Assembly (NCBI RefSeq): GCF_030272615.1
Contig: NC_081406.1
Coordinates: 264,516,192 to 264,580,191, forward strand
Length of the DNA: 64,000 nucleotides
From: Cryptomeria japonica
Taxonomy: Eukaryota; Streptophyta; Pinopsida; Cupressales; Cupressaceae
Direction: 5' to 3'
Shown: in pieces, positions 43,216 through 55,197 of the stretch
Layout: every line of letters begins with the position of its first letter
How positions within the stretch are numbered: position 1 is the first letter of the stretch
Notes under the pieces: generated by a model
Told to the model about the DNA's origin: nothing
Seen by the model: the letters and a program-made list of their open reading frames with translations, nothing else
Database searches by the model: none
Translations under genes and position numbers: made by a program

Positions 43216-46200
43216 TTGCTTGAACTCTCATTAAAACTATTACAAGTAGAGCATAACAAGTTTAACTGTATTGGCACACTGAAAAAAGTAATGGGATCAC
43301 ATTTTTTATATGTGTTGGATATTGAAAACCATTGGGATGACTGTGTTGATGGTAATGAAGTGAGGATAAAATATTATTGTAGATTAGGTCTCAACTTAGC
43401 AGTCCAAGTATGGAACTTGTGGTTGTCAAATGAAATAAGAAAAGACAATGATAATAAGTTGCACATATTATATAATAAGAATAAATTTTTTGATATTCCA
43501 ATTCATAATGTAAATCCAAACTTCCTTGAGCTATAAGATATGAAGGAGAGAGTAAGATATGTTATGCATTGGATTAATGAATGGATAAGTCACCCATATG
43601 ACATGTTGTCTATCTCACAAGTTGAGAGTAGACCACAATGAGAACAAGCCAACACTTCTAAGAGTAATACAAGTCCATCTTCATCAAGGAGGCCATTTTC
43701 TTCTCCTAGGAATCCCACGCACCATGCAAAACCTTATGTAGAACAAGTTCCATTAAAAGTACATAAGAAAATGAAGGAAAAGAGGGGAACTCAAGGGGAT
43801 CCTTCCACCAAAACTCCTCAATCTAAGAAGAGAAAAGAAGTTCCTTCTACCCCCACTGCAATAATTCCATCTACAATCCATCAAAGGACTAGATAAACGA
43901 AAGCTAAGGAAAAATCTAAATAGGTTCCTGAAGGAGGACCAATGGTGTATAAGAGATTGATAAGAGGATCTAAGGGACCTCCTACCATAAGAATAATCAA
44001 GGATTGGTTTGAAGAAGAAGTTGAAGAGATTGGACCTCAATTACAAAGAAAGAACCAAGCAACAGTTAAACCCTAAATGCAAGAGTAATGTTTCAAACTT
44101 ATTAGGCCCTCAAGGTAACCCCACCAGTGTAACAAACTTATGTTGTTCAAGAAGAGGGTCCTTTACCATCATCTTCAGTAGATATTCCTTGTGAGCATAT
44201 AGTCGAAAAACAACAAACCCTAGACACAATTCACATAGAAGTTGATACTTAAGGGGAAGCTAAAAGGGAAGTGTCCTAGAGACACATGTTGAAGAGGAAC
44301 AAAGAATAGGAGAAGATCTCCCTCAGGAGAATGTACAAGTTAAGGAATTGACATAAATGGATATATGAATTTCTACAACTGAAGCACATGAGTAGCCTCC
44401 TAATACAAGTAATGAAACACAAGTTCTTGATAAGGAGACTGGCGATGCATTTCTCTCCATGCTTGAGAGAGACTTAGATGAAGAAAATGATCAACTAAGG
44501 GTGAAGCCTTTTTAGGTAGCAATAGAGGAACAAACCGAGGAACCACCAATGGATGAAAATCAAGAAGAAGTTCCTCATGATAAACAAAACATAAATGATA
44601 AACAAATGGAATAGGAGTAGCAATAGGAACATTTTAAGTCAACTGCAAAACAAGAGCAAGAATGGGAAGTTCCTTCAAAACAAGACAAGGAACAAGATAT
44701 GGGAGGAGAATCACATGATATTGATGAGGTAATCCATGATGGTGATGATCAAAATGAAGAGTTTGTTGGAAATAAAAGCAACCAAGAAGATATAGAGTGC
44801 CCTAGATATAATAGAGAACAACATTAGATTGAATTCAGAAGTGCAGGCACTATTCCTACTTAGTTGGCCAAAATAATTGAGCCTAGGTAAAGGAAGTACA
44901 AAGAGGTAGATGAAGCCGATTTCTCCATATTAGAACAATAATTTTGGATTCCTTAGCCTAAGAAGTGAGCGTGAAACTATCAATAGTTACCACTGATGCA
45001 TCTGACCATCAAAGGGCCCATATTGTAATGCCTCTTGTAGATAAGCCCAAGAATGAAATGAGACTAAGAGATTATCAAATCCAAGAAGTTGATCTACGAG
45101 AACAAAATAAAGAGGGAGAAAGGCATTTAATGTAGCAAGCTCTTAATACTATCTTCAGAAGAATTGGTAAAGAAGATGAGACAAAAGAGGAGTTGAAAGA
45201 ACAAAATATAGAATTGAAGAAATAATACATCAGCCAACTCCTTGGTCTTGTTGATTTAGGAGCTTTGTCGATAAGAATACAAGCCACTCTTTCACAAGGC
45301 ATTGCAACATCAAGTGGAGATTCTTTCATTGCAACAACACTTAGTTGGAGACATAAGATTGAGAAATTGGGTGAAGAGGTGATTCAACAAGTCTTGGCTG
45401 CATATGATATTCTTCAGAGACAATTAAAGGTTCTTCAAGGAATATTTTCTAAAGAAGGGAAAGAAGGTATAAGTATTGAGGACTCCATCCTTATGTGGAA
45501 TGGATACCTTCCCTTGCTTTGCATAATAAATAATGTAGATGAAAGATTGGTAATTGAATAAGATGTATTGGTTGGAGATGCATATAAAAGTACATTTATG
45601 GAATGGATTAGAGAAATTAATATAGTGATCAAATGATACAAGAAGGATAAGGATTGAGTAATTTAACAAATCAATGCTACAACACATTGCTATCTCGAGC
45701 TAAAAAATTTAATTGAAGGATTACCATGTACTTTGTTGGATGATAAACTCAAGATTAATGCCGCTCAATCCATTGTGCAAGAATTCAAAGATAAGTTGCA
45801 TAATTAGATAATTGAACACATGATGTCCATGAAGTAACATATCAAGATAATGCAAGCTGAGCTTCCATAGTTTGATGGCAAGAAGAAGAACTTGACAAAT
45901 TTTGTAAAGAATCTGGTTATAAAGTTGAAGTATACCAAGACACCAAAGGTATAAGAGTTGCACGATATGGTAGTTTCCTTCAATCAACAATTTCCAAAGG
46001 CTATAGCTTATCTTTGAAATAAGTACACTTCAATTTTGAAAAATCACAAGCATAGTGAAGAAGAAGACAACTACAAATAAAGAGGATAATGGTTTACCTT
46101 ACAACTCTAGCTACCTTAGTTACCACGTGGGTCAAATGGGCAGGAAAAGAGGCATTTTAATGCTTTTCCCACATTTAGATGAGTGTAGAAAATTTTAGTT

Positions 46201-46721
46201 AGATGCAACAAAAGAAGGAGAATATTTTGCCCACATTTTGAAAAAGAACCCATAAAAAATAAAACAAGACTTAATTGGAAGTGAAAACAATGAAATACTT
46301 CTTCAAGAATTCCAATAAATTTTGAATAAGGCCCTCCACAACTCTGGGGCACCTCAGGCAAGTGACCGGATCCTTTTCAATGCTCACGAAGAGCTCATTA
46401 AATACTACCCTTTCCTACTGGATTTGAAAGGACAGACACAAAGTCTTTGCTGGAGTTGGTTTGAGTTATCTCAAATGGAGGTTTTTAGGAGAAAATCTGG
46501 AGGACCAGGGAAAAGAGGTGAACCTCTTCCAATTTGCAAAGCTTAATGGAATCCTACCTATGAAAGCTTCAAATGCAGAGCCCCAAGCTGAACAAAGTCA
46601 TAGGGGTGGTTCAAGCAGAGGCCATAGGGTTGCGGGTCATGGCCGAGGTCGTCCAGCAGATAGAGGCCGAGGAAGAGCAAGAAATGAGCTGCACCAACCT
46701 GATCCTCCCACTGCAAGCTAG
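43216..46721 (+). pseudogene. Long decayed coding region of unknown family
   Basis: On the + strand a series of frames separated by single stops and a few slips covers about 3.5 kb. 43216-43536 is open (106 codons) and resembles a folded domain. 43630-44080 is Pro/Ser/Lys-rich. 44250-44800 is very acidic and rich in Gln and Glu. 45265-45561 is open again (98 codons), with helical Leu/Gln-rich sequence. 46322-46721 gives overlapping frames with a Gly/Arg-rich tail (AGHGRGRPADRGRGRARNE). The pattern of domain, charged linker and coiled coil recalls ORF2 of element C, but I see no direct sequence match. Many stops again fit Gln codons turned to TAG/TAA. No RT or integrase is present. It may be the extra ORF of another pol-less element. 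Confidence 0.4.
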
Positions 46722-47559
46722 GCTTTCTTTTCATTGTTGTGTCAATTTCCCTTCTCGATCCTTAACACATAATTGTATAAAGTTTATTTTGGTTTCTTAT
46801 TATTATGCTTAAACTCTTTGTTTCTAGGCAGTTGGGAATCTGCCATATAAACGTTTCTAGTCCCATTTTCTTTAGACTGCTTAATTTTGATGGCTCTGTT
46901 AAAAAATGGACAAATCATAAGTTTAATGGTTTCCTGTCTATTGTGGAAACCATGTTTTGTTGGGATTGCTGAGAATAGGTTTTTAATACTATGACTTTCA
47001 GCTAAGAAATTACTGTATTTAATCCAAATTAATATAAATTTCGGCTCTACCTTTACTGATAAAAACAAAAAAATAGTGAAATAATGGGTTGTTTTCTTTA
47101 GTTTCGGCCACCCATATATGTCATTTGCCTTTTGTATGAGTCTTAGGGAGTCCTATCTTTAGTCTTTGGAATAGTTTCATGTTGTTTATTTTTAGTTTCT
47201 AATAAATTACGACCCATAATTTTACTCATAAACTCTAGTTTTAGGTTTGCAAATTGGGTGTTGTAAATTCTATGTACCCTTCATTTGATTGAATAAAGTG
47301 TTGGATTATTAGTGCAAAAATTATAGTGAAATATTTATGTATTTTTGGTTTGAGAATTTCTACCAAACTTGTCAAGTTTGAATGAATAAAGTTCAGATTT
47401 CAATATTTCCAACTTGTGTTAATTGTTCAAACAACTTTATCAAATGGTATTGTTGGTCATTTCGTGATTCAATTGCAAAGGATAACTTGGATAGATTAGA
47501 TTTTGAAGATCTTATTAAGGATTTTGTCCTATATGTGTGCATGGGTATGGCCATATAGT
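46722..47559. other. Noncoding stretch, nothing recognised
   Basis: T-rich sequence following the decayed coding region. No element end, gene or RNA structure could be assigned. It might be the 3' untranslated part of the unit before it. Confidence 0.4.
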
Positions 47560-49030
47560 TAGATAAATTTTCAAAATTATTATTTTAATATATCCATGTA
47601 ATGATTACTGTAGACGTATAAAAATGACCATATTCCTAAATGAATATTTTATGTTCATTTCTCTATTTAATTAAATCCAATTTAATTAAATTACCCGCAT
47701 TCCTCTATTTAATTAAGTAAATTACTCAATTAAATTCACTATACCCATTTAATGAATAAATCATTTTATTCAATTAAATCCCTTCTATCCACTTTTAATT
47801 AAATTCAAATTTAATTAAATAGTTGTCCTAAATTGAATAAATCTAATTTATTTAATTTCCCCAAATTACAACCAAATTGAATTAAATTAACTTTATTTCA
47901 ATTAAATCCTATTATCCTTCCATCTACTTGCATTCTCCTACATCTCCCACTTGCTTCCTAAACCCCTTCCTAATTTCTTCTAGACCCTTCTAATCACTTC
48001 TAATTTCTCAAAACCCATCTTCTAAACTTTGTCACATCCCTAAGCAAGGGGAGGTCACTTCTCAAAACCTTAAAGTCTTTGATAACCATTAAAGGCTTCA
48101 AATCTTCAACCACTTAATATCCCCAAAGTCTCCCAAACCATTAATGGTTAATTCAACCCTCTTACATGGTTAGAGACTTTTTACCTAACTTAACCTTCAT
48201 CCAACCCAAGGGTCTCATCAAGCCTTTAATACTTTGACCATGATTATCTCTTAATCATTTGTACAAGAGTTTATCCTTGGATTAACTCTTAATCCAATGG
48301 GTAATCTTAACTTAGGCTTAACCCTTATCTCTAGATAACCATAAGGTCTTCTCAGGCATTTAATGCCTCCAACCCTATGTTGACACTTGTCACCATTTCA
48401 TTGGTGTAAATTGCAAACATGGATCCCCAACTTTCAAACTCAACCCTTGATCAACTCTTTCAATCCTGACCATCCATTGCCTTGTTTTTGCTATAAATAG
48501 AGCTCTCATTCCTCCATTTTTAAGAGATCAAGAATCTAAGTTTGTAGTATCACACTTATGCTCAAATACATTCAAGCTTTCATATCTCATTTTATGTTCA
48601 TCATTTAGCCTCTCTTTAGAATAGAAATTAATCTAATATGCATTTTAGAGTATTTCTATTATCATTAGCTTAAATCATTAACTAATATAGTATGCTACGA
48701 TAGTTTGTTTACTAACCTTGTCATCTTATAGTTAGTTTATTGCATTTCTAGAATCATGCATAGCTTAGGATGCATTTCATATTAAAACCAACAAAAAGCA
48801 TCCCTCGTTCTTGCATTTGCCATCCCTAAACCATTTTGCTCAGTGATCTGAGAGCAAAAACATTGGTTTGAGGGACCGTGTAAGATAGAGAAACATGGGA
48901 CCCACCTTGGGAAGTTGAGTAATACTTCATTACTCCATAGCTTGCACCAAGAAGTCCTGTGGGTGTGTGAGCAAGGCTCCAAAGAGCTCCATTTTTCACA
49001 TTTTGAGTTCTATCGACCCGCTTTTCCCGC
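47560..49030 (+). repeat. Probable LTR on the + strand
   Basis: The first 350 bp (47640-47900) consist of interleaved AATTAAAT/ATTTAATT words. A long C-rich U3-like segment follows, then a TATA box, CTATAAATAG, at 48491-48500, and an R/U5-like part. The end could be near CCCGCATACA (about 49026-49035). No second copy or primer site was found in the window, so boundaries are open. Confidence 0.4.
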
Positions 49031-51355
49031 ATACAATTACATCATGTTTTCATGAATTGTGTCAATCTAATTTGTGTTAATGTGATTTATTTCAATGTGG
49101 TCTAATCATCACATGTGTTGAATGATCATATGATTAACATTGTTCAATATCTTTCAAATTCCAAGTTATTTTCCTAAACCCTTTTTCCTTTTGTAGTTTG
49201 TTTCACCCACAAATAGCATAGAATGTTAGAGAAGATTTGTTTATATATATTTACATAAGAAAATATTCCAAAAAGATTGTTTCAACAATTGAGAACATAA
49301 TCAAAGAATTTCACAGTTTCTGGCTTGAAGTGTAAAAAATGAGTGACTGCCTTGAATATAATTCGTATTTGTTCCTTCTAATCTACCTTGCACAACTAAG
49401 ATCTATCCTTCCATAACCTTGTAGTGAGATTTTCTTCAATTTTCAAGAGAGGATATATGTTCTCAGATCTCTTGTCGCTTCCCATTCTAACACCTCAGTC
49501 AACAAACAAAATTTGGTATGAAATAATAAAATATCTAAAAAATACCTTATCTACTATAAAATTGACAAAAAGAGCTTTTCATCAATATTTGATTTGCAAA
49601 AAGCGGCCTTTGTTTGCAAAAGTTATGCAAATATGGAAAAAAAGGCCTATATGAGGCACCTTTAGAGATCAAATCAAGCTCTTGGCTCCACCATGCAACC
49701 ACAACTTGGCAACAGGGGTAAAAATATTTGGGCCTGTAGGGTTGAGTGGGTCTTGATAGATGATATGTGTGGTGGGTTCCAACCCCATGTCACAAATCCA
49801 AGTCAAACAACCAATAATCCAACACACAACATCATAACACACCCTCAAGCAATCACCAAATGAAGATCAAATTGATGTTGAAGGTGTAGATGAGTGTGTG
49901 GATCAATATGTGTGTTACACTTGCATGATTATATCATTTGAAGAATTCAATGATGTGAGGTTGTGACAGAGAAAGTGTGTGGTGCTTGCTATGAAGTTAG
50001 TTGCTTGAGAAAGAGATTCAAGGATAGATTCATATCTAGAGATTGTTACATGCTCTGTTGCCAAAGGCCTATTCATTATCGACTCATACATTCATGTACC
50101 TTGCTTGAAGATAGTGTGTCTTCATTGCAAGCCTTGTATCTTGCCCTGAAGCATTGTGTCTTATTTTGCAAGTCCTACATGGAACAGTGTGCTTCCTTGG
50201 CAATGAGCCTTAAAAAAATTATAATCATTTCTTATATTGTGAGTTGACTCTCAGTGTAGTTTTTTCCTATTAGTTTTTTCACATAAATATGATGTTCTCT
50301 TAAGCATATTGTTTCATTATTTTATCTTTCATTACTGTTGATAAGAATAAGGTTACTATAGATTGTGGAATAAAGTTTAAGTATTTGATTCAGACCTTAA
50401 TCCTAAAATGTGTTCAACACAGGCTATATTAATAGCCAGGTTACTAACTCTCAGTGAATGTGGGACAAAAAAAGTCTAGTGCAAAATTTTGTAAGGCGTT
50501 GGCCCACCTGTTCTTTTGCAATTACAATCCCTAAATGCAAATTTTAGGTCAAATGTATCCCAAGATAATCTTCGTAAGGACCCATGAACCTGCATAAATG
50601 TCAATTGCCTAAAGACTTTAGAATAATATATCAACTAAAAATTTTAAAGCTGACATGAGGAAGGGAGAACTCATGCGCAAGAAACACTAATGAAAAAAGA
50701 GCTCATATGAGCAGGAATAAAAGACACCTCCACACAATTTTTAAATCTACATATGTATGTAATAAGGGGCTAACTCATCCACAATTCTTTTAATTTTCAC
50801 AATAATGAGAAAGGATATCAACTTCTTAAGAGACCAAACTACCAATCCAAGTGAATTCACCTTCAAGTAATGCGTAACCCAATGGATTCCTAGCAAAATA
50901 AGTGCAACAAATAGGAAACATAGGTGGACCAAAAAGCTCATCAATTGTATGTATTCTCCACATTGGAAATAAAGAGATTTGCTAGTATGTAATACAACCA
51001 AGACAAATACAAAGTCACCAAAATTAATATCTGCCACCAATTGATGCCAACACAAAAAAATTGCACCAACCAAATGAGATGGGCCAAGTACAAATAACAA
51101 GTGTCATCTCGATCACATAATGAGCAAGTAAATTATATCAAATCAATTGCATAATAGGTGATATGTGCCAAATACAATGGTGTTGATCGCCAATATTGTA
51201 ATCATAAAATCACTTAGTATACATATGAGATTTGTAATTAATTTGAAGCCACAAATAATGAGTGTCTCCAATTGCAAATCAAAATCACCTAGAATCTGAC
51301 CTCAAAAACTCAACTGATGAAAACTTTCAAATGTAAAAGGAGATGCATGAAAATA
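49031..51355. other. Left-over interior of element G and unassigned sequence
   Basis: No gene is recognised. Frames of 76, 94 and 117 codons (49424-49654 +, 49963-50247 +, 50747-51100 -) show no known motif. The part next to the primer site (about 50700-51355) is probably G's own leader, by position. A run of AAGTTTAAACAT-like AT-rich sequence prevails elsewhere. Confidence 0.35.
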
Positions 51356-51367
51356 GCTCTGATATCG
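51356..51367 (-). other. Primer binding site of element G
   Basis: On the - strand CGATATCAGAGC follows the 5' LTR. It matches the tRNA-iMet complement TGGTATCAGAGC except in the first three bases. Confidence 0.65.
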
Positions 51368-51662
51368 TATTGGGTAAAACTCCATTGTCAGGAACACAAC
51401 TTTCAATATAACTTTTACAGAGAAATAAATATTTCATCAAAAAGATAAGATGAATTGATTTGAGATGATGAATAATGTAAAATATACATTTTTATAAATC
51501 CAAAGGCAGTAGGTAGGAGATCATATGATATGGACATGTATCTCAATCAATGCGATGGTAGGTAGAGACAACTACCCAACTACAAATTTAATACAACCTA
51601 AAATATTAAATGATAAATGCATAAGTAAATTTAAACATGAGTAAATATCATTTACTCCAACA
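51368..51662 (-). repeat. 5' LTR of element G
   Basis: 295 bp matching 38452-38759. On the - strand it starts TGTTGGAGTAAATGATATTTACTCATG and ends CCCAATA; the terminal CA has become TA. Confidence 0.75.
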
Positions 51663-52080
51663 CACTGAATATCTTACCTTCCTAGTGTGTTTAATGTAGG
51701 AGTATTTGGCTCCACGGGCGATCCTATATTTCTTAAAACATACTTCAATTATTTCAATTAAGTTTTGTTGTGATTTTGTTGAGACTTTTACTGATTTATT
51801 TTAGGAGAAATTTTTAGATTCCATTTGGAAAATTTGAAAACATCACTTTGTATTAGGGATTAATGGATATTTGCAATTTTGATTTGGTAAAAATTGGGGA
51901 AATTGACTGTTATGAATGATTGGAGGTTTGGTTAGCACAAAAAACCAATCAAAGGTTTTCAATGTTCTAGGAATCCTCAATAGCTTCGATGGGTTATTAA
52001 TTTATTGTATTGCTCTAATGATTTTGATTCTCCTCCAAAATTTTGACAAGGTGTTGGATTGGAGATTCGATGAGTTTTGA
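51663..52080. other. Spacer, nothing recognised
   Basis: AT-rich sequence without gene or element end. Words like GAATCCT(C/T)AATAG near its end foreshadow the repeat field that follows. Confidence 0.45.
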
Positions 52081-52710
52081 GAACCTTGAGAATCCTTGAT
52101 GGTTCCCATTCCTTCTTCAAGCTTTAATTAATACAAAGCATTTCCTTAATGGAATTCCTAATGCCTTGAGAACCTCCAAAGAGATGCATTGTTCCTATTC
52201 AAAATGTTATCACTAACACATATTCTTTATCAAGTGTTATTAATGATTTCAAAAGTTCCTAAAGAAGTAGGAACCTCCAACAAATGGAATTGTTACTATC
52301 AATGAAGAAACCCTCAACTAAGTAGAAGGTTTCATTTGAAGTAGGAACCCTTGGCAAAATAGACAATTCCTAAGGGTTTTAAACACTATGGCAAATGCAA
52401 GAAAGAACCAAGCAAAGGAGGAATTATAGATAAATGGTGACTAACTCCAAGTTCCCACTAGAGTGGGAACTCTTGACAAGGATTAAGATATATTTAGTTC
52501 CTGATGAGGTTGCAACCCCCGAAAGAAGACAAGGATTAGAAATTTCCTAATAAGATAACCACCATTGAGGATGTGAAACCATTCCTAATAAGATAGGAAC
52601 TCTCAAAAAATTGGAAACAAAGATGAACACACTTCAAAGATGGAAATAGTTCCTAATATATTAGTAACCACTAACAAATGAAATTATTCCTAGTAAGATA
52701 GGAACTAAAA
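52081..52710. repeat. Irregular array of TTCCT/AGGAA inverted-repeat units
   Basis: Degenerate units with arms (G)TTCCTA and TAGGAAC recur at about 52255-52276, 52451-52470, 52581-52600, 52650-52670 and 52686-52704. Half-units lie at about 52337, 52498 and 52550. The best reads GTTCCCACTAGAGTGGGAAC, a perfect 9-bp inverted repeat with a 2-bp loop. Units are usually followed by C(C/T)(T/C)CAACAAA-like sequence, with spacing of roughly 40-120 bp. No open frame is present. Confidence 0.6.
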
Positions 52711-53219
52711 ACTTGGTAAATCTATGACATATTGGAAAGAGTGATTATTAAGTGATTGGTTGTATCCAAGGTCATTGAAAATTACCAATATTTTTCTTGA
52801 TGTGTATTAAAGCACCAACAAAGCCTTGAATACTTTAACAAATGGTCAAGGACCTATTAAAAAACTACACATGGTGGGTACTTTGAGAAGTTCAACTTCC
52901 TTATGTGAATAGTATATAAACTAAAAGTAATTGATACAGTTGGGGGGTTCATCATTTTTAAGGAAAAGATCAATAATGAGGCAATTTAGATTTTGTTGAC
53001 TTAGATTGAATAGTCTAGGAAATAGGGGCATGTTGATGGAGAAAGTTTTGAAGAAAAAGTATTTTTGAAAATGATTGATTTGAATAGATTGTATTCCTAA
53101 TAAATTTAATGTAATACAATAGATGAGTAAATATTTTAAATTTGATTTTTTATCTAAATTTCTTTTTATTATATATGTGTGATTAGGATACCTAATAAGG
53201 AGCCCCAATCTCGATTACA
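52711..53219. other. AT-rich spacer, nothing recognised
   Basis: The 95-codon - strand frame at 52921-53208 is AT-driven and lacks motifs. No element end was identified. Confidence 0.4.
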
Positions 53220-54315
53220 TTACTTAGTTGTCTCACATTTAGTTTTTTGATATACCATTTTTATATAGATTTTTAAACATCACCTTTAATCTCTTCTCAA
53301 AATAGATCATTCTTAGTTCATTGATATTTATTCAAATATTTTGAGTGATCCCCAATTGAATAACCATGAATCTTTTATAGAATCATGTTTGAGGGTGGGA
53401 TTATTGCACAATTATAATCTCTCTTTATGGAACAAGGAGTCTCTCTTCCAACAAAAGTTATCCAAAATATTTTGATCACTCTATAACTGTTGAATGAGAT
53501 TCCTTATAACAACATTTTTTGACACTATATTTTTTTTTCTTCAACAAAATCTATCTATAATATTGAAATGACACAATATTGTCTCATCATTTTCAACATT
53601 TCTAAATAGTCCACCAACCACTACATTTTCTTCCCTTTCTTATAAATGATCTCAAATTCACATCCAAACATCTTAGTGACCATTTTTTTGTTCTTTGATA
53701 ACCATTTATCCAAGAAATATTATAGGCTATTATGACCTATATTTTCTTTTCGTAGTGTCATAAATTGTACTCCTGTGATATGAGTACAATCTCAGTCTCT
53801 CCTTAGCATTTATATTAATTTTCCCTTTCATATAAGTATCTTAGGACCTTTTATTATCTTGAATTAATCCTCAATTTAGGAATATGAGTCTCACCTTACT
53901 TTAAAGCTTCAACACATTTCTATTTGGGCCTTTATTTTAAGTGTACCCTTTATCGTAGGTGATTTCAAGTCTATTTGGGTTCTATCTTGTTTTAAAGTTC
54001 AAAGCACTTTTTCCTCCAATTGAATGTCATCATTTCTCATATAAATTATAGATCTAATATCAAGGCCCTATTATCTTGCTTCCATTAAAATTTGGGCCTT
54101 TTTTGTCAAGATAGTGACAATTGTTGTCATTGTATGATGCTTTTTATTTGAAATTTGGGAGGATAATGTGTTAGCCTTAAAATTTCCAAATACATCCTTG
54201 AAGTTTCGATATGACAATTTTAAGTCCATCAAAAAGTGAATTTACGTTGAGATCCCTATATAAGACATCACCCCTAATTCATTTCATCATCTCATTCTTA
54301 TAGTTCAAGGCATAT
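53220..54315 (+). repeat. Older LTR that hosts element F, left part
   Basis: A TATA box (TATATAAG, 54257-54264) with a following CATC/CTCATT-rich start region fits the U3/R boundary of a + strand LTR. F is inserted about 50 bp after the TATA box. The LTR start is not determined. The sequence resumes at 60561 and appears to end near 61430, ahead of a primer-site-like word. Confidence 0.42.
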
Positions 54316-55088
54316 TGATGCAGGAGCATCCCCGATTCACAACAATCTTGCATCAACCAAAAACATTTTCCTTTCTATTTTGTTTTTTGTTTGCAATTTC
54401 AGTTTTCCTTTCTATGTGTCCTGGTTTTGGCTCACCAGATCCTATGGAGTTGGATTCTACATGAAGACTTGATCATATTTCTTTCTTTCAAACCACATCG
54501 CACTTGGATCACTTTTCGGCAAGCTATCACTACTGGTTTCCATGATAGTTTCTTGTTACCAGTTGCTTGAGACCTATTCTGGTGATCTACCAAAACCCAT
54601 TCCAAAGCTTGCAGAGCCTTGGGCGTTAATTTCGATGTTCCTTGGTGTGTGGCAGACCTTTTCCTGTGATCTACATTTCATCCTTTGGATTTTTCAGAGT
54701 AATCTCTTGGCGGAGACCGACCTTGATATTTTCATGTTAGGTCTTGTTCTTCGGGTTTTGATTCCTTTTGGGCCGGCTGGATCCTTTGGATCGATATATA
54801 TATTTGTAATTATGCTTTAGAATGTAACGAAGAGAGAATCAGATAGCTAGACTATGCATAGAAGATATATCTTTCGATTCAAGGTCCCGATTGTGACCTA
54901 TTCTACCAGGCCTGTGAGTCGGTATGTTGTAACCCGGTTGTTACCGGTTGAATGTAATCAGATTTCATACAGTAAAATTATATATTATGCATTGCCTCCA
55001 TCTTATCTTTGTGTTTCCATTGTGTTTACTCTTGCTGGTTGGTCCGTATTGATCTCTTTGAGGTCCCTCCTTACCAGTGACTGCTTCA
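54316..55088 (+). repeat. 5' LTR of element F
   Basis: 773 bp with TG...CA ends. A TATA box (GATATATATATTT) lies at about 54793-54804, and the transcript start is probably soon after. Its 3' part carries two CCGGTT-type words. The 92- and 133-codon frames in it recur in the other LTR in part and are not genes. Confidence 0.94.
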
Positions 55089-55090
55089 AG

Positions 55091-55102
55091 TGGTATCAGA
55101 GC
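55091..55102 (+). other. Primer binding site of element F (tRNA-iMet type)
   Basis: TGGTATCAGAGC lies two bases after the LTR end GCTTCA. Confidence 0.92.
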
Positions 55103-55197
55103 AAAGTTTCATTTCAGAGGTTGCATGTCCTGGATTTTTGTTGTAGGGTGGCGGGTTGCAGATTTGACCTACAATTGCAGAGGACTAGTGTGAATCG

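Larger units (their letters stand above)
38452..51662 (-). mobile_element. Element G: pol-less LTR element related to A, enlarged by insertions
   Basis: Read on the - strand. The 5' LTR is 51368-51662, followed by a primer-site variant (51356-51367). The 3' LTR is 38452-38759, preceded by a G-run polypurine tract. The LTRs start TGTTGGAGTAAAT, close to A's TGTTGTAGTAAAT. The 3' internal part (about 38800-39200) matches A's 3' internal part at the DNA and translated levels. The 12.6-kb interior carries no gag-pol of its own that I can recognise, and much of it is probably later insertions in both orientations. A target duplication is not clear (ACTCA against CACTG). Confidence 0.68.
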
